From Cognatundibacterium aquatile (GTDB taxonomy: Bacteria > Pseudomonadota > Gammaproteobacteria > Burkholderiales > Burkholderiaceae_D): a DNA stretch of 64,000 nt. Both the position numbers and the translations under genes were made by a program. Positions 1 through 8,453 of the stretch are shown here, one piece after another; position 1 is the stretch's first letter, and each line of letters opens with the position of its first letter. The notes beneath the pieces are model-generated. The model saw nothing but the letters and a program-made list of their open reading frames with translations. It was not told the DNA's origin and searched no databases. Location of the stretch: NCBI RefSeq assembly GCF_014699135.1, contig NZ_JACOFT010000001.1:682001-746000 (forward strand), read 5' to 3'.

Positions 1-527
1 GAAAACACTTTCTGGATTTCGCCCAGATTATTATTCATGACCATGAAGCCCAGATAATACTGGGTCGCTTCATTTGAGTTTGGTGCCAGTTCGCGCCACA
101 GACGGATTGCTGCCAGCGCTTCGCCGGGTTGTTTCGCACTCAGGGCAATTTCCGCTGAACGCTTTGCCAGACGCGGGTCGCTGGTTTGCTGAGCGGTGCT
201 CATCAGAGTGATATACGCTGCCTGCCAGTTACCGCGTTGATACGCGATTTCTGCTGTCAGTATTTTGTATAACAACTCGTCTGTCAGGGCGACCGCCGGT
301 AGTTTATCTTTGTTTTCGACAATCGTCGGGCTGGCGCCGTTCAGATCCTGATCGGCAGACAGAGCCGCTTTCGCTGCATCGCTGACATGATGGGTGTCTT
401 CGGATTTAAAATTATGTAATCCGCCGATGCCGGCACAGGCAGACAGCAGCGCGGCGCAACTGAGGTAAGCCGCCGGACGAAGTACGGATACAATAGATGT
501 GGTGACAAATGCAGAGATAGTTTTCAA
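1..527 (-). CDS. TPR-type outer-membrane lipoprotein, 5' part only
   Basis: The reading frame runs leftward off the window, so only the N-terminal ~175 residues are seen. It begins with a hydrophobic signal peptide ending in a lipobox (LLSAC, then A-G), so the mature protein should start at a lipidated Cys. After it come helical pairs typical of tetratricopeptide repeats, including DPRLAKRSAEIAL and QYYLGFMVMNNNLGEIQ. An in-frame stop lies just upstream and there is no ATG before the signal peptide, so the TTG at 525-527 is the only sensible start. In Burkholderiales a TPR lipoprotein of this sort commonly sits divergent to mutM and ahead of lolB and ispE; those would lie outside the window. 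It is probably a cell-envelope assembly or scaffold protein, with no specific function assignable. Confidence 0.8.
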   Translation of the reverse strand, partial: MKTISAFVTTSIVSVLRPAAYLSCAALLSACAGIGGLHNFKSEDTHHVSDAAKAALSADQDLNGASPTIVENKDKLPAVALTDELLYKILTAEIAYQRGNWQAAYITLMSTAQQTSDPRLAKRSAEIALSAKQPGEALAAIRLWRELAPNSNEATQYYLGFMVMNNNLGEIQKVF

Positions 528-711
528 GACGAACCCGAAATGAACTGTGGATGGCTGATTTTACGCCGAAGTAGCCAACGCGTGGGAGCTGACACGCCTG
601 ACCCTGTTTCAAATTGTACATAGCGATGACTCATGTTCACGCACATGAATGCCGCCTTACTTTCTGAACTCTGCAAAATTAGAAACTTCATTGATATAAA
701 AGTTCCAGACT

Positions 712-1533
712 ATGCCCGAATTACCTGAGGTTGAAGTGACACGTCGTGGCGTTGCGCCCCATTTAACCGGGCAGCGGGTGACCGCTGTGATCATGCGGCG
801 CGCTGGCTTACGCTGGCCTTTTCCAGCAGATTTACCTGCTTTGCTGACGGGGCACACCATACTTGCGACAGGGCGGCGCGGTAAATATCTGTTGCTCCAT
901 TTTCAGCATGGCACGGTGCTGATCCATTTGGGAATGTCGGGGCATTTGCGTATTTTGCCAGCGACAACGCCGCCAGAAAAACACGATCACATTGATATCA
1001 TCGTCGGCGGGCAGGCGTTGCGGATGACGGATCCGCGTCGTTTTGGCGCGGTACTCTGGCATGCCTTGGCGGATGGGGATCTCGATCATCATGTCTTGCT
1101 GAAAAATCTGGGTGTTGAACCGCTGGAAGATCAGTTCAATGCAGAGTTGCTGTTTCGCCAGACCCGACAGCGCAGTGCTGCGATCAAGCAGGTATTGCTG
1201 GCAGGCGATATCGTGGTCGGCGTTGGCAATATTTACGCATCGGAAAGTCTGTTTAAAGCAAAAATTAATCCGAAAACACAGGCAAAACGCATCAGTCTTG
1301 CCCGTTATCGTTTGCTGGCCGAGGCGATACGCGAAACCTTAGCCGCAGCGATAGAGCAGGGTGGCAGCACCTTAAAAGATTTCGTCGGAGTTGACGGACA
1401 AAGCGGCTATTTTCAGCAAAATTACTTCGTCTATGATCGCGCAGGTGAAGATTGCCGGCTTTGCGGGCAGACTGTGCGCAAAATATTGCAAGGGCAGCGC
1501 AGCAGCTTTTATTGTACGAATTGTCAGAAATAA
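712..1533 (+). CDS. mutM: Formamidopyrimidine-DNA glycosylase (Fpg/MutM)
   Basis: This is a base-excision repair enzyme that removes 8-oxoguanine and formamidopyrimidines from DNA and cleaves the abasic site by beta/delta elimination. The 273-residue protein is full length for the family. It starts with the signature MPELPEVE; Pro2 is the catalytic nucleophile once Met is removed, and Glu3 is also catalytic. The conserved Lys lies in GRRGKYLLL (about residue 58), followed by the helix-two-turn-helix DNA-binding region with GVGNIYASE. The C-terminal zinc finger is intact (CRLC and CTNC). It is transcribed divergently from the TPR lipoprotein across a 184-bp gap. mutY, which acts in the same oxidised-guanine pathway, lies two genes downstream. 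Confidence 0.97.
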   Translation: MPELPEVEVTRRGVAPHLTGQRVTAVIMRRAGLRWPFPADLPALLTGHTILATGRRGKYLLLHFQHGTVLIHLGMSGHLRILPATTPPEKHDHIDIIVGGQALRMTDPRRFGAVLWHALADGDLDHHVLLKNLGVEPLEDQFNAELLFRQTRQRSAAIKQVLLAGDIVVGVGNIYASESLFKAKINPKTQAKRISLARYRLLAEAIRETLAAAIEQGGSTLKDFVGVDGQSGYFQQNYFVYDRAGEDCRLCGQTVRKILQGQRSSFYCTNCQK

Positions 1534-1634
1534 ATCGCATTTGTGTTTCGAATTGTGAGTGAAAGCTGGATTTACGGGTATTTTTTCGTCCACCCATATA
1601 TACTTGAACGAATAAGAAATTAACCGAGGGAAAC

Positions 1635-3572
1635 ATGAGCAATCTGGTCCAAAAATTCCAAGAATACAGTGAGTGGCGCAAGGGAGTTGTACGTGCACTT
1701 GAACAGTATCGCGCCTGGACGAATGGATCGGATATGGCCGATACGGCGACAGATCAGCGACTTGCGCGCCTGATGGAACGTCTGGTTGACGATAAATTGT
1801 CGATCGCTTTTGTGGCGGAATTTTCGCGCGGTAAATCTGAACTGATTAACGCGATTTTTTTTGCCGATTACGGTCAGCGCATTCTGCCTTCTTCAGCAGG
1901 GCGCACGACGATGTGTCCGACAGAATTACTGTATGACGACACGATTCCGCCATGTATACGCCTGTTGCCGATAGAGACCCGCGCAGAGGCACAGTCCACC
2001 AGCGAATACAAAGGTCAGAGCCACGTCTGGAAAGTGCTGCCGCTGAATATCAGTTCCGGTGATGGCATGCTGGAAGCATTCAAGCAAGTCAGTCTGACCA
2101 AGAAAGTCAGCATCGAGATGGCTAAGCAATATGGCTTGTTTGATGAAGATGACCCGGATGCCGCGCTGGAAATCGACGAAAACGGCATGGTGGAAATTTC
2201 TCAATGGCGTCATGCCATCGTGAACTTCCCTCATCCTTTGTTAAAAGAAGGCCTGATCATTGTTGATACGCCGGGCTTGAATGCGATCGGTACTGAGCCT
2301 GAACTGACGCTGAATCTGATTCCGAATGCGCATGCCGTCTTGTTTATTCTGGCAGCTGATACCGGTGTCACCAAGAGTGATATTGATGTCTGGCGTAACC
2401 ATATCGGTGGCGGGCCAGGACGCATGGTCGTACTGAACAAGATCGACAGCATGTGGGATGAGTTGCGCACACCGGAAGAAATTGAAAAGCAGTTGTCGCG
2501 TCAGGTGACTACCGTTGCGCATACGCTGGCGATTGAAGAAAAGCAGATTTTTCCTGTGTCAGCACAAAAAGGGCTGGTCGCCAAGATCAACAAAGATGCG
2601 CCTTTACTGGCGAAAACCCGCTTGCCCGCACTGGAATACGCGTTATCGAAAGAGTTGATTCCGGCTAAACAAGACATCATCCGCGCCCAACTGGAATCCG
2701 ATATCCATGAAATCGCTGCTACGCAACAGGCCATCATTTCATCGCGCGGCCGGAACGTCGTGGAGCAAATGCTGGAGCTCAAAGGTTTGCGCGGCAAAAA
2801 CATGAATGTGATCGAACACATGATGAAACGTGTCGACGCAGAGAAAAAAGAATTTGATGCGAGCCTGATCCGTATGCAGGGAACACGTTCCGTCTTTACT
2901 CGCCTGTCGACCGAGGTCTACACCAATCTAGGCATGGATATTTTGCGTGAAGAGATACGCAAGACCCGTGAAGCGATGGAAAAAAGTTATTTGTCGCTGG
3001 GCTTGCGCGAGTCAATCAAACACTTCTTTGCGCAGGTGCGCCTGAATCTGATTGAGTCCAATAAAAAGACGGATGAAATATCAGAAATGATGGTCGTGAT
3101 GTACCGTAAATTCTCGACCGAACATGGCCTGGCCTTATCAGCACCGATGCCGTTTTCTCTGGATAAGTACATCAAAGAACTGGACGCAATCGAAGTCGTA
3201 TATCAAAAACAATTTAACGCGACGACCATGCTGACGAACACCCGTGTCGCCCTGATGCGTAAGTTTTTCGATTCTGTTGCGGCGCGCGTAAAGCAAAACT
3301 TTTTACAGGCAAATAAAGATGTGGAAGCCTGGCAGAAAGTGGTGATGGCACCGTTAGAAGCGCAAATCCGTGAACACAAAAATCAACTGAAAAACCGCAT
3401 GCAGTCGATACAACGGATACACGTTGCGACCGATAGCCTGGAAGATAAAATTGCCTCATTCGAAGCGCTGCAAGCCGAGGTGGATGCACAGAAGCAGGGT
3501 TTGCAACAGATGCAGGACAATTTGAAAGCAGCATTGAGCGCAGACTTGAAAAACCTGAAGGTCGCGGCATAA
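1635..3572 (+). CDS. Dynamin-like large GTPase
   Basis: A 645-residue protein with a large N-terminal GTPase domain and a long helical C-terminal part. Visible G motifs are a divergent P-loop FSRGKSE (residues 63-69), paired Thr 91-92 as a G2 candidate, DTPGL at 211-215 (G3) and NKID at 268-271 (G4). The region after about residue 330 is charged and helical, like the stalk of bacterial dynamin family members, and ends in a predicted coiled coil (residues ~575-640). No transmembrane segment is evident. The start ATG follows CCGAGGGAAAC. The gene sits between mutM and mutY, only 11 bp before mutY, so it may be co-transcribed with mutY. Bacterial dynamins act on membranes or, in the CrfC type, on chromosome cohesion; which applies here cannot be decided from sequence. 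Confidence 0.8.
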   Translation: MSNLVQKFQEYSEWRKGVVRALEQYRAWTNGSDMADTATDQRLARLMERLVDDKLSIAFVAEFSRGKSELINAIFFADYGQRILPSSAGRTTMCPTELLYDDTIPPCIRLLPIETRAEAQSTSEYKGQSHVWKVLPLNISSGDGMLEAFKQVSLTKKVSIEMAKQYGLFDEDDPDAALEIDENGMVEISQWRHAIVNFPHPLLKEGLIIVDTPGLNAIGTEPELTLNLIPNAHAVLFILAADTGVTKSDIDVWRNHIGGGPGRMVVLNKIDSMWDELRTPEEIEKQLSRQVTTVAHTLAIEEKQIFPVSAQKGLVAKINKDAPLLAKTRLPALEYALSKELIPAKQDIIRAQLESDIHEIAATQQAIISSRGRNVVEQMLELKGLRGKNMNVIEHMMKRVDAEKKEFDASLIRMQGTRSVFTRLSTEVYTNLGMDILREEIRKTREAMEKSYLSLGLRESIKHFFAQVRLNLIESNKKTDEISEMMVVMYRKFSTEHGLALSAPMPFSLDKYIKELDAIEVVYQKQFNATTMLTNTRVALMRKFFDSVAARVKQNFLQANKDVEAWQKVVMAPLEAQIREHKNQLKNRMQSIQRIHVATDSLEDKIASFEALQAEVDAQKQGLQQMQDNLKAALSADLKNLKVAA

Positions 3573-3583
3573 GTCGAGAATTA

Positions 3584-4750
3584 ATGAAACGTCGTATTCC
3601 GGCGGCTGCGGCCGCCAATTTTATTCACCCTGAATTTGTTGATCCCGATTTTTCTGCAACGGTGATCCGGTGGCAGAAACAGCATGGCAGACATGGATTA
3701 CCCTGGCAGCAAAGCCGCGACGCCTACCGCGTCTGGTTATCCGAAATCATGTTGCAGCAGACGCAGGTCAGTGCAGTGATTCCGTATTACCAGAAATTTC
3801 TGCAAAGCTTCCCTACCGTATCTGATCTCGCCGCCGCACCAGCCGAGGCTGTGATGGCGCACTGGAGCGGACTCGGCTATTACACCCGCGCCCGCAATCT
3901 GCATCAGTGCGCAAAGCAGGTGGTGGAAAAATATCAGGGACAATTTCCCGCAGACCAGACTTTGCTCGAACAATTGCCGGGCATAGGTCGTTCTACTGCC
4001 GCCGCGATTACAGCATTTTCGTATGGTACGGTGGCGGCCATCCTCGACGGTAATGTTAAACGCGTGTTTGCAAGGGTATTCGGTATTGCCGGTTACCCCG
4101 GCAGTAAAGTCATCGAGGACAGTATGTGGCAACGTGCGCTCGCGCTGTTGCCGGACGAGGGTATTGAATCCTACACGCAAGGTCTGATGGATCTCGGCGC
4201 CACCTTGTGTACCCGCAGCAGCCCTGCTTGCGGACGTTGTCCTTTGCAGGCGCGCTGTGTCGCCTTTGCGGAAGGCCGTACCGCCGAATTGCCGACTCGT
4301 AAACCGAAAAAACTGGCGAAAGAAAAGCGCGCTGTGATGCTGCTGTTGCTGGATCAGAACCGGGTTTTATTAGAGCGGCGGCCCGATAGCGGTATATGGG
4401 GCGGCTTGTTGTCCTTACCGGAGGTTGACGGCATGCAGCCATACGTCCGGACGGAGGAGGATACCGGCGATACCGCTGCGGTATTCTCGGTGGTGACCCC
4501 CGCCTTGCTGGCGCTGACTGCGCGCTTTGGTGAAGTTGAAATCCGTCGTGAATTGCCAGTGATTGAGCATGTCTTCACGCATTTCAGATTGCATATTCAT
4601 ACGGTGCTTGCTGAACTGTCGCAGCATGCGCCGCAAGTGCCTGAGAACAGTTACGTGTGGCTGGATTTACAGCAGGCCGCTGAGGCCGGTGTGCCAGCCC
4701 CGATCAAGACTCTATTGCAGTCTTTAGCACAGGCGGAATTGCAACTCTGA
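3584..4750 (+). CDS. mutY: Adenine DNA glycosylase MutY
   Basis: MutY removes adenine mispaired with 8-oxoguanine, completing the GO repair pathway begun by MutM. The 388-residue protein has SEIMLQQTQV with catalytic Glu54, the helix-hairpin-helix LPGIGRSTAAAI (131-142) and catalytic Asp155 in LDGNVKR. A [4Fe-4S] loop follows in the spacing C-x6-C-x2-C-x5-C (CTRSSPACGRC and the later Cys). The C-terminal Nudix-like domain that recognises 8-oxoG starts near residue 245 (KRAVMLLLLD, ERRPDSGIWGGLLSLPE). The start ATG is 11 bp after the dynamin-like stop codon. The ~15 residues before the glycosylase core are Ala-rich and could be a slightly over-long N-terminus. Confidence 0.97.
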   Translation: MKRRIPAAAAANFIHPEFVDPDFSATVIRWQKQHGRHGLPWQQSRDAYRVWLSEIMLQQTQVSAVIPYYQKFLQSFPTVSDLAAAPAEAVMAHWSGLGYYTRARNLHQCAKQVVEKYQGQFPADQTLLEQLPGIGRSTAAAITAFSYGTVAAILDGNVKRVFARVFGIAGYPGSKVIEDSMWQRALALLPDEGIESYTQGLMDLGATLCTRSSPACGRCPLQARCVAFAEGRTAELPTRKPKKLAKEKRAVMLLLLDQNRVLLERRPDSGIWGGLLSLPEVDGMQPYVRTEEDTGDTAAVFSVVTPALLALTARFGEVEIRRELPVIEHVFTHFRLHIHTVLAELSQHAPQVPENSYVWLDLQQAAEAGVPAPIKTLLQSLAQAELQL

Positions 4751-4895
4751 TTTATCTTGTTGCCTTGCCATTGCTGACTCATCGCCGTTTCCACGGTTTT
4801 CGTCGCTGATTTCGTTGTTTTATCGCAAGACGGACTTTTTATATATTGTTCGCTTTACACTACGCTCCTCGATATTGTTTATTCAGGAGACCACC

Positions 4896-6329
4896 TTGCG
4901 AAAGCATATTTTCCTTGCGGTTTTTGGTATTTTTTCAGCCGGTGCGTCGTTCGCCGCTGATACCGTCACCAGCCCCTGCCGTTTACCTGAATTTCCTCAG
5001 GAATTACGATGCGGAAAAGTTCAACGGCCGTTGAATCCGGCGGAGCCGGGCGGCAAAAAAATCGATGTGCATTACGTTGTATTGCCTTCGCAGGATAAAA
5101 ATAAACTGCCTGATGCCGTGTTCTTGCTTGCCGGTGGTCCGGGGCAGAGTGCGATCAGTCTCGCCAGCTTTGGGCAGGCCATGTTCAGCCGTTTAAATAA
5201 GCGGCGTGATCTGGTCTTTGTCGATCAGCGTGGTACCGGACGCAGCGCCTCGCTGGCTTGCCCTGAACTAGAAAATTCACCAGACGTTGCCGATGACGTG
5301 CAGATGCAAAAGCAATCAGACGCTTGTCTGGCGCGTTTAAAAACCTTGCCGCACGGTGATCTGCGTTTTTACAGTACCAGTATCGCGGTGCAGGATATTG
5401 AAGCGGTGCGCAAGCAACAGGCGTACGACAGAATTAATCTGGTCGGTGCTTCGTATGGCACTCGCGTAGGTCTTGAATTTGCCAGACAATTTCCCCTTTC
5501 AGTGAAGCGCATGGTACTTGATGGCGTGGTGCCGCCGGATATGAGTCTGCCGGCCGCTGATGCGCAGGCTGCACTGGATGGCGTGTTTCAGGATTGCGCC
5601 CGGCAAGCATCGTGCAACGCGGCTTATCCGGCGCTGGCACAGCAGTGGAAAAGTTTAACCACGCGCATGCCGCAATCTGTCAGTGTCACGCATCCACGCC
5701 TGGGGACACCGTTGAAATTCAATATGACGCATGATGTTCTTTTGAGTCTGGTGCATAAGACCTTGTATGCACCGACAACGGTCGCCGGTTTGCCGTATGC
5801 GCTGACGCAGGCAGGTCAGGGCAACTACCAGCCGCTGGTTACTTTGAGTGGCGCTACGAATCTGCCCGGCCCGGCAGGAATTAATTACGGCATGCATTTT
5901 TCGGTCTGGTGTTCCGAGATATTTGCGCGCTCCTTAGCTCCTCCTAAAGATGAATTTGAAAAGCTGATGACGGATATGTATCAGCGCACTTGTAAAAACT
6001 GGCCACGCGCCAGTATTCCGGCGGAATTTTTCTCGATTCCAGCAGCACAGTCACCAGTCATGTTGCTGAGCGGTGGCATTGATCCGGTCACGCCTATACG
6101 GCATGGTGCAGCCGTTGCGAAAGCATTGGGTTCGCAGGCTGTGCATATCACGATAGAGAACGCTGGTCATGGTTTGCTGGCGCAAGGTTGCGTGCGGGAT
6201 GTGGTTTATCGTTTTCTGAACGCCAAAGAAAATACCGATGCGCTGAAAGTTGATAGCAGTTGCGTCCGTCAGATTCCACGACCGCTGGCGTGGCAAGCTC
6301 TGCAAGCCGGAAAGGAAGTGCAGCCATGA
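4896..6329 (+). CDS. Exported alpha/beta hydrolase, peptidase S33-like
   Basis: About 477 residues from the proposed start. A TTG at 4896 follows AGGAGACCACC and opens directly into a signal peptide (RKHIFLAVFGIFSAG, ending SFA before ADT), which decides this start over the ATG 81 bp upstream. The fold signatures are the oxyanion-region GGPGQS, DQRGTGRS, the nucleophile elbow GASYG, a late Asp in GGIDPVTP and a catalytic His in NAGHGLLAQGC. This layout, with the Asp/His in a short C-terminal cap, matches the tripeptidyl-aminopeptidase/proline-iminopeptidase branch of peptidase family S33. A periplasmic peptidase or esterase role is likely; the substrate is unknown. Its stop overlaps the next gene's ATG (ATGA), so it is translationally coupled to the ABC transporter genes. 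Confidence 0.85.
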   Translation: MRKHIFLAVFGIFSAGASFAADTVTSPCRLPEFPQELRCGKVQRPLNPAEPGGKKIDVHYVVLPSQDKNKLPDAVFLLAGGPGQSAISLASFGQAMFSRLNKRRDLVFVDQRGTGRSASLACPELENSPDVADDVQMQKQSDACLARLKTLPHGDLRFYSTSIAVQDIEAVRKQQAYDRINLVGASYGTRVGLEFARQFPLSVKRMVLDGVVPPDMSLPAADAQAALDGVFQDCARQASCNAAYPALAQQWKSLTTRMPQSVSVTHPRLGTPLKFNMTHDVLLSLVHKTLYAPTTVAGLPYALTQAGQGNYQPLVTLSGATNLPGPAGINYGMHFSVWCSEIFARSLAPPKDEFEKLMTDMYQRTCKNWPRASIPAEFFSIPAAQSPVMLLSGGIDPVTPIRHGAAVAKALGSQAVHITIENAGHGLLAQGCVRDVVYRFLNAKENTDALKVDSSCVRQIPRPLAWQALQAGKEVQP

Positions 6330-7183
6330 TTATCGTCAACGATTTACATAAGACTTTCGTCAGACAAGGAAAAGTCAGCACAAAAAATATCACCGATATT
6401 GCGCGTTTGCTGGGACTGATGAAGAAAAAAAATGAAGTAGTGAATGCCGTCAATGGTGTCAGTTTTACTGCACAGGACGGCGCGATTACTGGCCTGCTGG
6501 GCGCCAATGGCGCCGGTAAGACGACTACCTTACGCATGGTCGCCGCCTTACTGAATCCTGATCGCGGTGACATTACGGTCGATGGCATTAAGGTGCAGGC
6601 GGGCATTTCATCGACGCAATCGCAGATGGGCGTGTTATCCGATGCGCGCGGCTTGTATCCGCGACTGACGGCTCGCGAGAATATTCACTACTATGGTCTG
6701 TTGCATGGCATGTCCGCAGAGCAGGCGGCGCAGCGCACCGAGCAACTGTCGCACTGGCTGGAAATGGGCGCGTTACTGGACAGACGTACCGATGGTTTCA
6801 GTCAGGGCGAACGCATGAAAACAGCACTGGCGCGGGCATTGGTGCACGATCCTAAGAACATCATTCTTGACGAGCCAACCAATGGTCTGGATGTTGTGGC
6901 GACACGCGCATTGCGAGAATTTTTGCGCTGGTTGCGTTCTGTCGAAGGCGGCGGCAAATGCATTATTTTTTCCACCCACATCATGCAGGAAGTGGAACGT
7001 CTGTGTGACGATGTCGTCATCGTGGCACAAGGAAAAAATGTTGCGCGCGGCACCGTTGCCGGCTTGTTGCAACAGGCGGAAGAAAACAATTTTGAAGATG
7101 CCTTCGTGAAGCTGGCATTTTTGCAGACCGAAAATGTGACGACTAATGTGACGACTAATGTGACGATGGGAGCGCGCGGATGA
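6326..7183 (+). CDS. ABC transporter ATP-binding protein, NatA-like
   Basis: About 285 residues starting at MIIVNDLHKTF, chosen because the ATG overlaps the upstream stop and an AGGAAG box lies about 8 bp upstream. It contains Walker A GANGAGKTT (59-67), the Q-loop region SQSQMGVLSD, signature FSQGERMK, Walker B IILDEPTNGLD and the switch His in STHIMQEVE. A loop with the segment NITDIARLLGLMKKKNE separates the first strand from the Walker A region. The pairing with a downstream membrane subunit resembles the NatAB sodium-efflux exporters, but substrate cannot be assigned. The C-terminus carries a threefold NVTT repeat encoded by a 12-bp tandem repeat. It overlaps the permease gene by 4 bp. 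Confidence 0.92.
   Translation: MIIVNDLHKTFVRQGKVSTKNITDIARLLGLMKKKNEVVNAVNGVSFTAQDGAITGLLGANGAGKTTTLRMVAALLNPDRGDITVDGIKVQAGISSTQSQMGVLSDARGLYPRLTARENIHYYGLLHGMSAEQAAQRTEQLSHWLEMGALLDRRTDGFSQGERMKTALARALVHDPKNIILDEPTNGLDVVATRALREFLRWLRSVEGGGKCIIFSTHIMQEVERLCDDVVIVAQGKNVARGTVAGLLQQAEENNFEDAFVKLAFLQTENVTTNVTTNVTMGARG
7133..7167 (+). repeat. 12-bp tandem repeat, about 2.9 copies, inside the ABC ATPase gene
   Basis: The unit AATGTGACGACT occurs at 7133-7144 and 7145-7156, with an 11-bp partial third copy at 7157-7167. It is in frame and codes for Asn-Val-Thr-Thr repeats just before the stop codon. Units of a multiple of three can expand or contract without breaking the frame. Confidence 0.9.
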
Positions 7184-8343
7184 AAGCGATGTTAACGATT
7201 TTTCGCAAAGAGATAAAAGATGCTTTGCGCGACCGCCGCACGTTGATGACGGCCTTGCTGAGTTCCCTGCTTGGCGTTCCTCTGATGCTGTTTATTTTCT
7301 CGACTGTATTATCGCAGGTCGAGTCACAGGAAGAGAAACGCACAGTGCTGGCGGTTGGTATCGAATATGCGCCGCAACTGGAAAATTTCATTTTGCGGCA
7401 GGGATATCAGATCAAAGCTGCTCCGGTGGATTATGAGGCCAAATCACGTAGTAAAGAGCTGGATCAGCCAGTGTTACTGGTGCCGCAGGATTTTGAAAAG
7501 AAGCTGATGACGGGCGATAAAGCCATTCTCGAAGTTGCGTATGACAGTAATAATCGTCAGGCCGAATTCGGTTTGCGACCACTCAAGCGTTTGCTGGAAG
7601 CCTTCACGCAGGAAACCACGCTGATGGGCTTGACCATGCGCGGCATTTCCACCGAATTATTGCAGCGGATTGAAGTCAGGGAACGTCGTTTGCAAAAGCC
7701 GGAAGAACGCAAAGCATCGATCACGGAAATGCTGCCGATGATGGTATTGATGGCGATTATCATCGGTGGCATGTATGCCGCGATTGACACTACGGCGGGT
7801 GAACGTGAGCGCGGCTCGCTCGAACCACTGATGATGAATCCGGTCAGCGGCTGGCAACTGGCGATAGGCAAATGGGGCGCGGTAGCGGCGGTAGGAATGG
7901 GAGTGGTGGTGTTGACGATCTTCAGCTTTTTTCCGTCGCAGTGGCTGATTAAAAATGACACTTTGCGCGCTGAGTTTCAATTCGGTATCAAGGATGCGAT
8001 CGGTTTTCTGATGGTGCTGTTGCCGTTGGCGGCGAGCATGGCGGCGTTACAGATCGCGATTGCGCTCGATTGTAAAAGCTACAAAGAAGCGCAGGTTCGC
8101 AATCAGATCGTGACCATGTTCATTCCGTTCGTCAGCTTGATTCCTATTTTGTTCCCGGGGCGCGAGCCGGCCTGGTTCAAATGGGTGCCGGTGCTGGCGC
8201 AGAATCAGATGATGAATCAGGTATTAAAAGGCGAGGTGCTGCACCCGCTGACGGTTGGTATGGCGCTTGCCACTTGTGTTCTGATTACCGTGATTTGTCT
8301 GATGTATATTGCGCAGAAAATGCGCAAGGTAGTGATGGTGTAA
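7180..8343 (+). CDS. ABC transporter permease, NatB/ABC-2 type
   Basis: A 387-residue membrane subunit. One transmembrane helix near the N-terminus (ALLSSLLGVPLMLFIFSTVL) is followed by a large extracytoplasmic domain of about 150 residues. A cluster of five helices from about residue 185 begins MLPMMVLMAIIIGGMYAAI and ends in TVGMALATCVLITVICLMYI. The GERERGSLEPLMMNPVS loop is characteristic of ABC-2/NatB permeases. The length (NatB is about 386 residues) and the coupled ATPase support a two-component exporter. The start codon overlaps the ATPase stop. Transcription appears to end in the hairpin of the repeat element just downstream. Confidence 0.9.
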   Translation: MKAMLTIFRKEIKDALRDRRTLMTALLSSLLGVPLMLFIFSTVLSQVESQEEKRTVLAVGIEYAPQLENFILRQGYQIKAAPVDYEAKSRSKELDQPVLLVPQDFEKKLMTGDKAILEVAYDSNNRQAEFGLRPLKRLLEAFTQETTLMGLTMRGISTELLQRIEVRERRLQKPEERKASITEMLPMMVLMAIIIGGMYAAIDTTAGERERGSLEPLMMNPVSGWQLAIGKWGAVAAVGMGVVVLTIFSFFPSQWLIKNDTLRAEFQFGIKDAIGFLMVLLPLAASMAALQIAIALDCKSYKEAQVRNQIVTMFIPFVSLIPILFPGREPAWFKWVPVLAQNQMMNQVLKGEVLHPLTVGMALATCVLITVICLMYIAQKMRKVVMV

Positions 8344-8356
8344 CGCACATTTTAGC

Positions 8357-8440
8357 GATACTCCCCCCTGTTTTTAGGAAAACCCCGTTGATGTCCTTAT
8401 AAATAAACGGGGTTTTTATATACTCCGGGGGAGTATATTT
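8357..8440 (+). repeat. 84-bp structured dispersed repeat, copy 1
   Basis: The element starts with GATACTCCCCCCTG and ends with GGGGGAGTATATTT, giving terminal inverted repeats of about ten bases around a central hairpin. A second copy on the opposite strand at 62953-63036 aligns over all 84 positions without gaps, with 65 identities by my hand alignment; the first 20 and last 14 positions are identical. Both copies lie between convergent genes and start close after a stop codon (13 bp here). The ends resemble a MITE or REP-like element, and the central hairpin here is a good terminator. No flanking target-site duplication is obvious. Confidence 0.85.
8379..8417 (+). terminator. Hairpin terminator within the repeat element
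   Basis: A perfect 11-bp stem, AAAACCCCGTT (8379-8389) with AACGGGGTTTT (8406-8416), ends in a T run. The A-rich left arm gives a T run on the other strand too, so it can stop both the ABC operon and the converging rapZ transcript. Confidence 0.85.
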
Positions 8441-8453
8441 TTGCTAAAAATGC

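Noticed and set aside
8344-8356. Target-site duplication flanking the first 84-bp repeat
   Set aside because: Flanking bases (TTTTAGC on the left, TTGCTAA on the right) do not form a direct repeat that I can defend.
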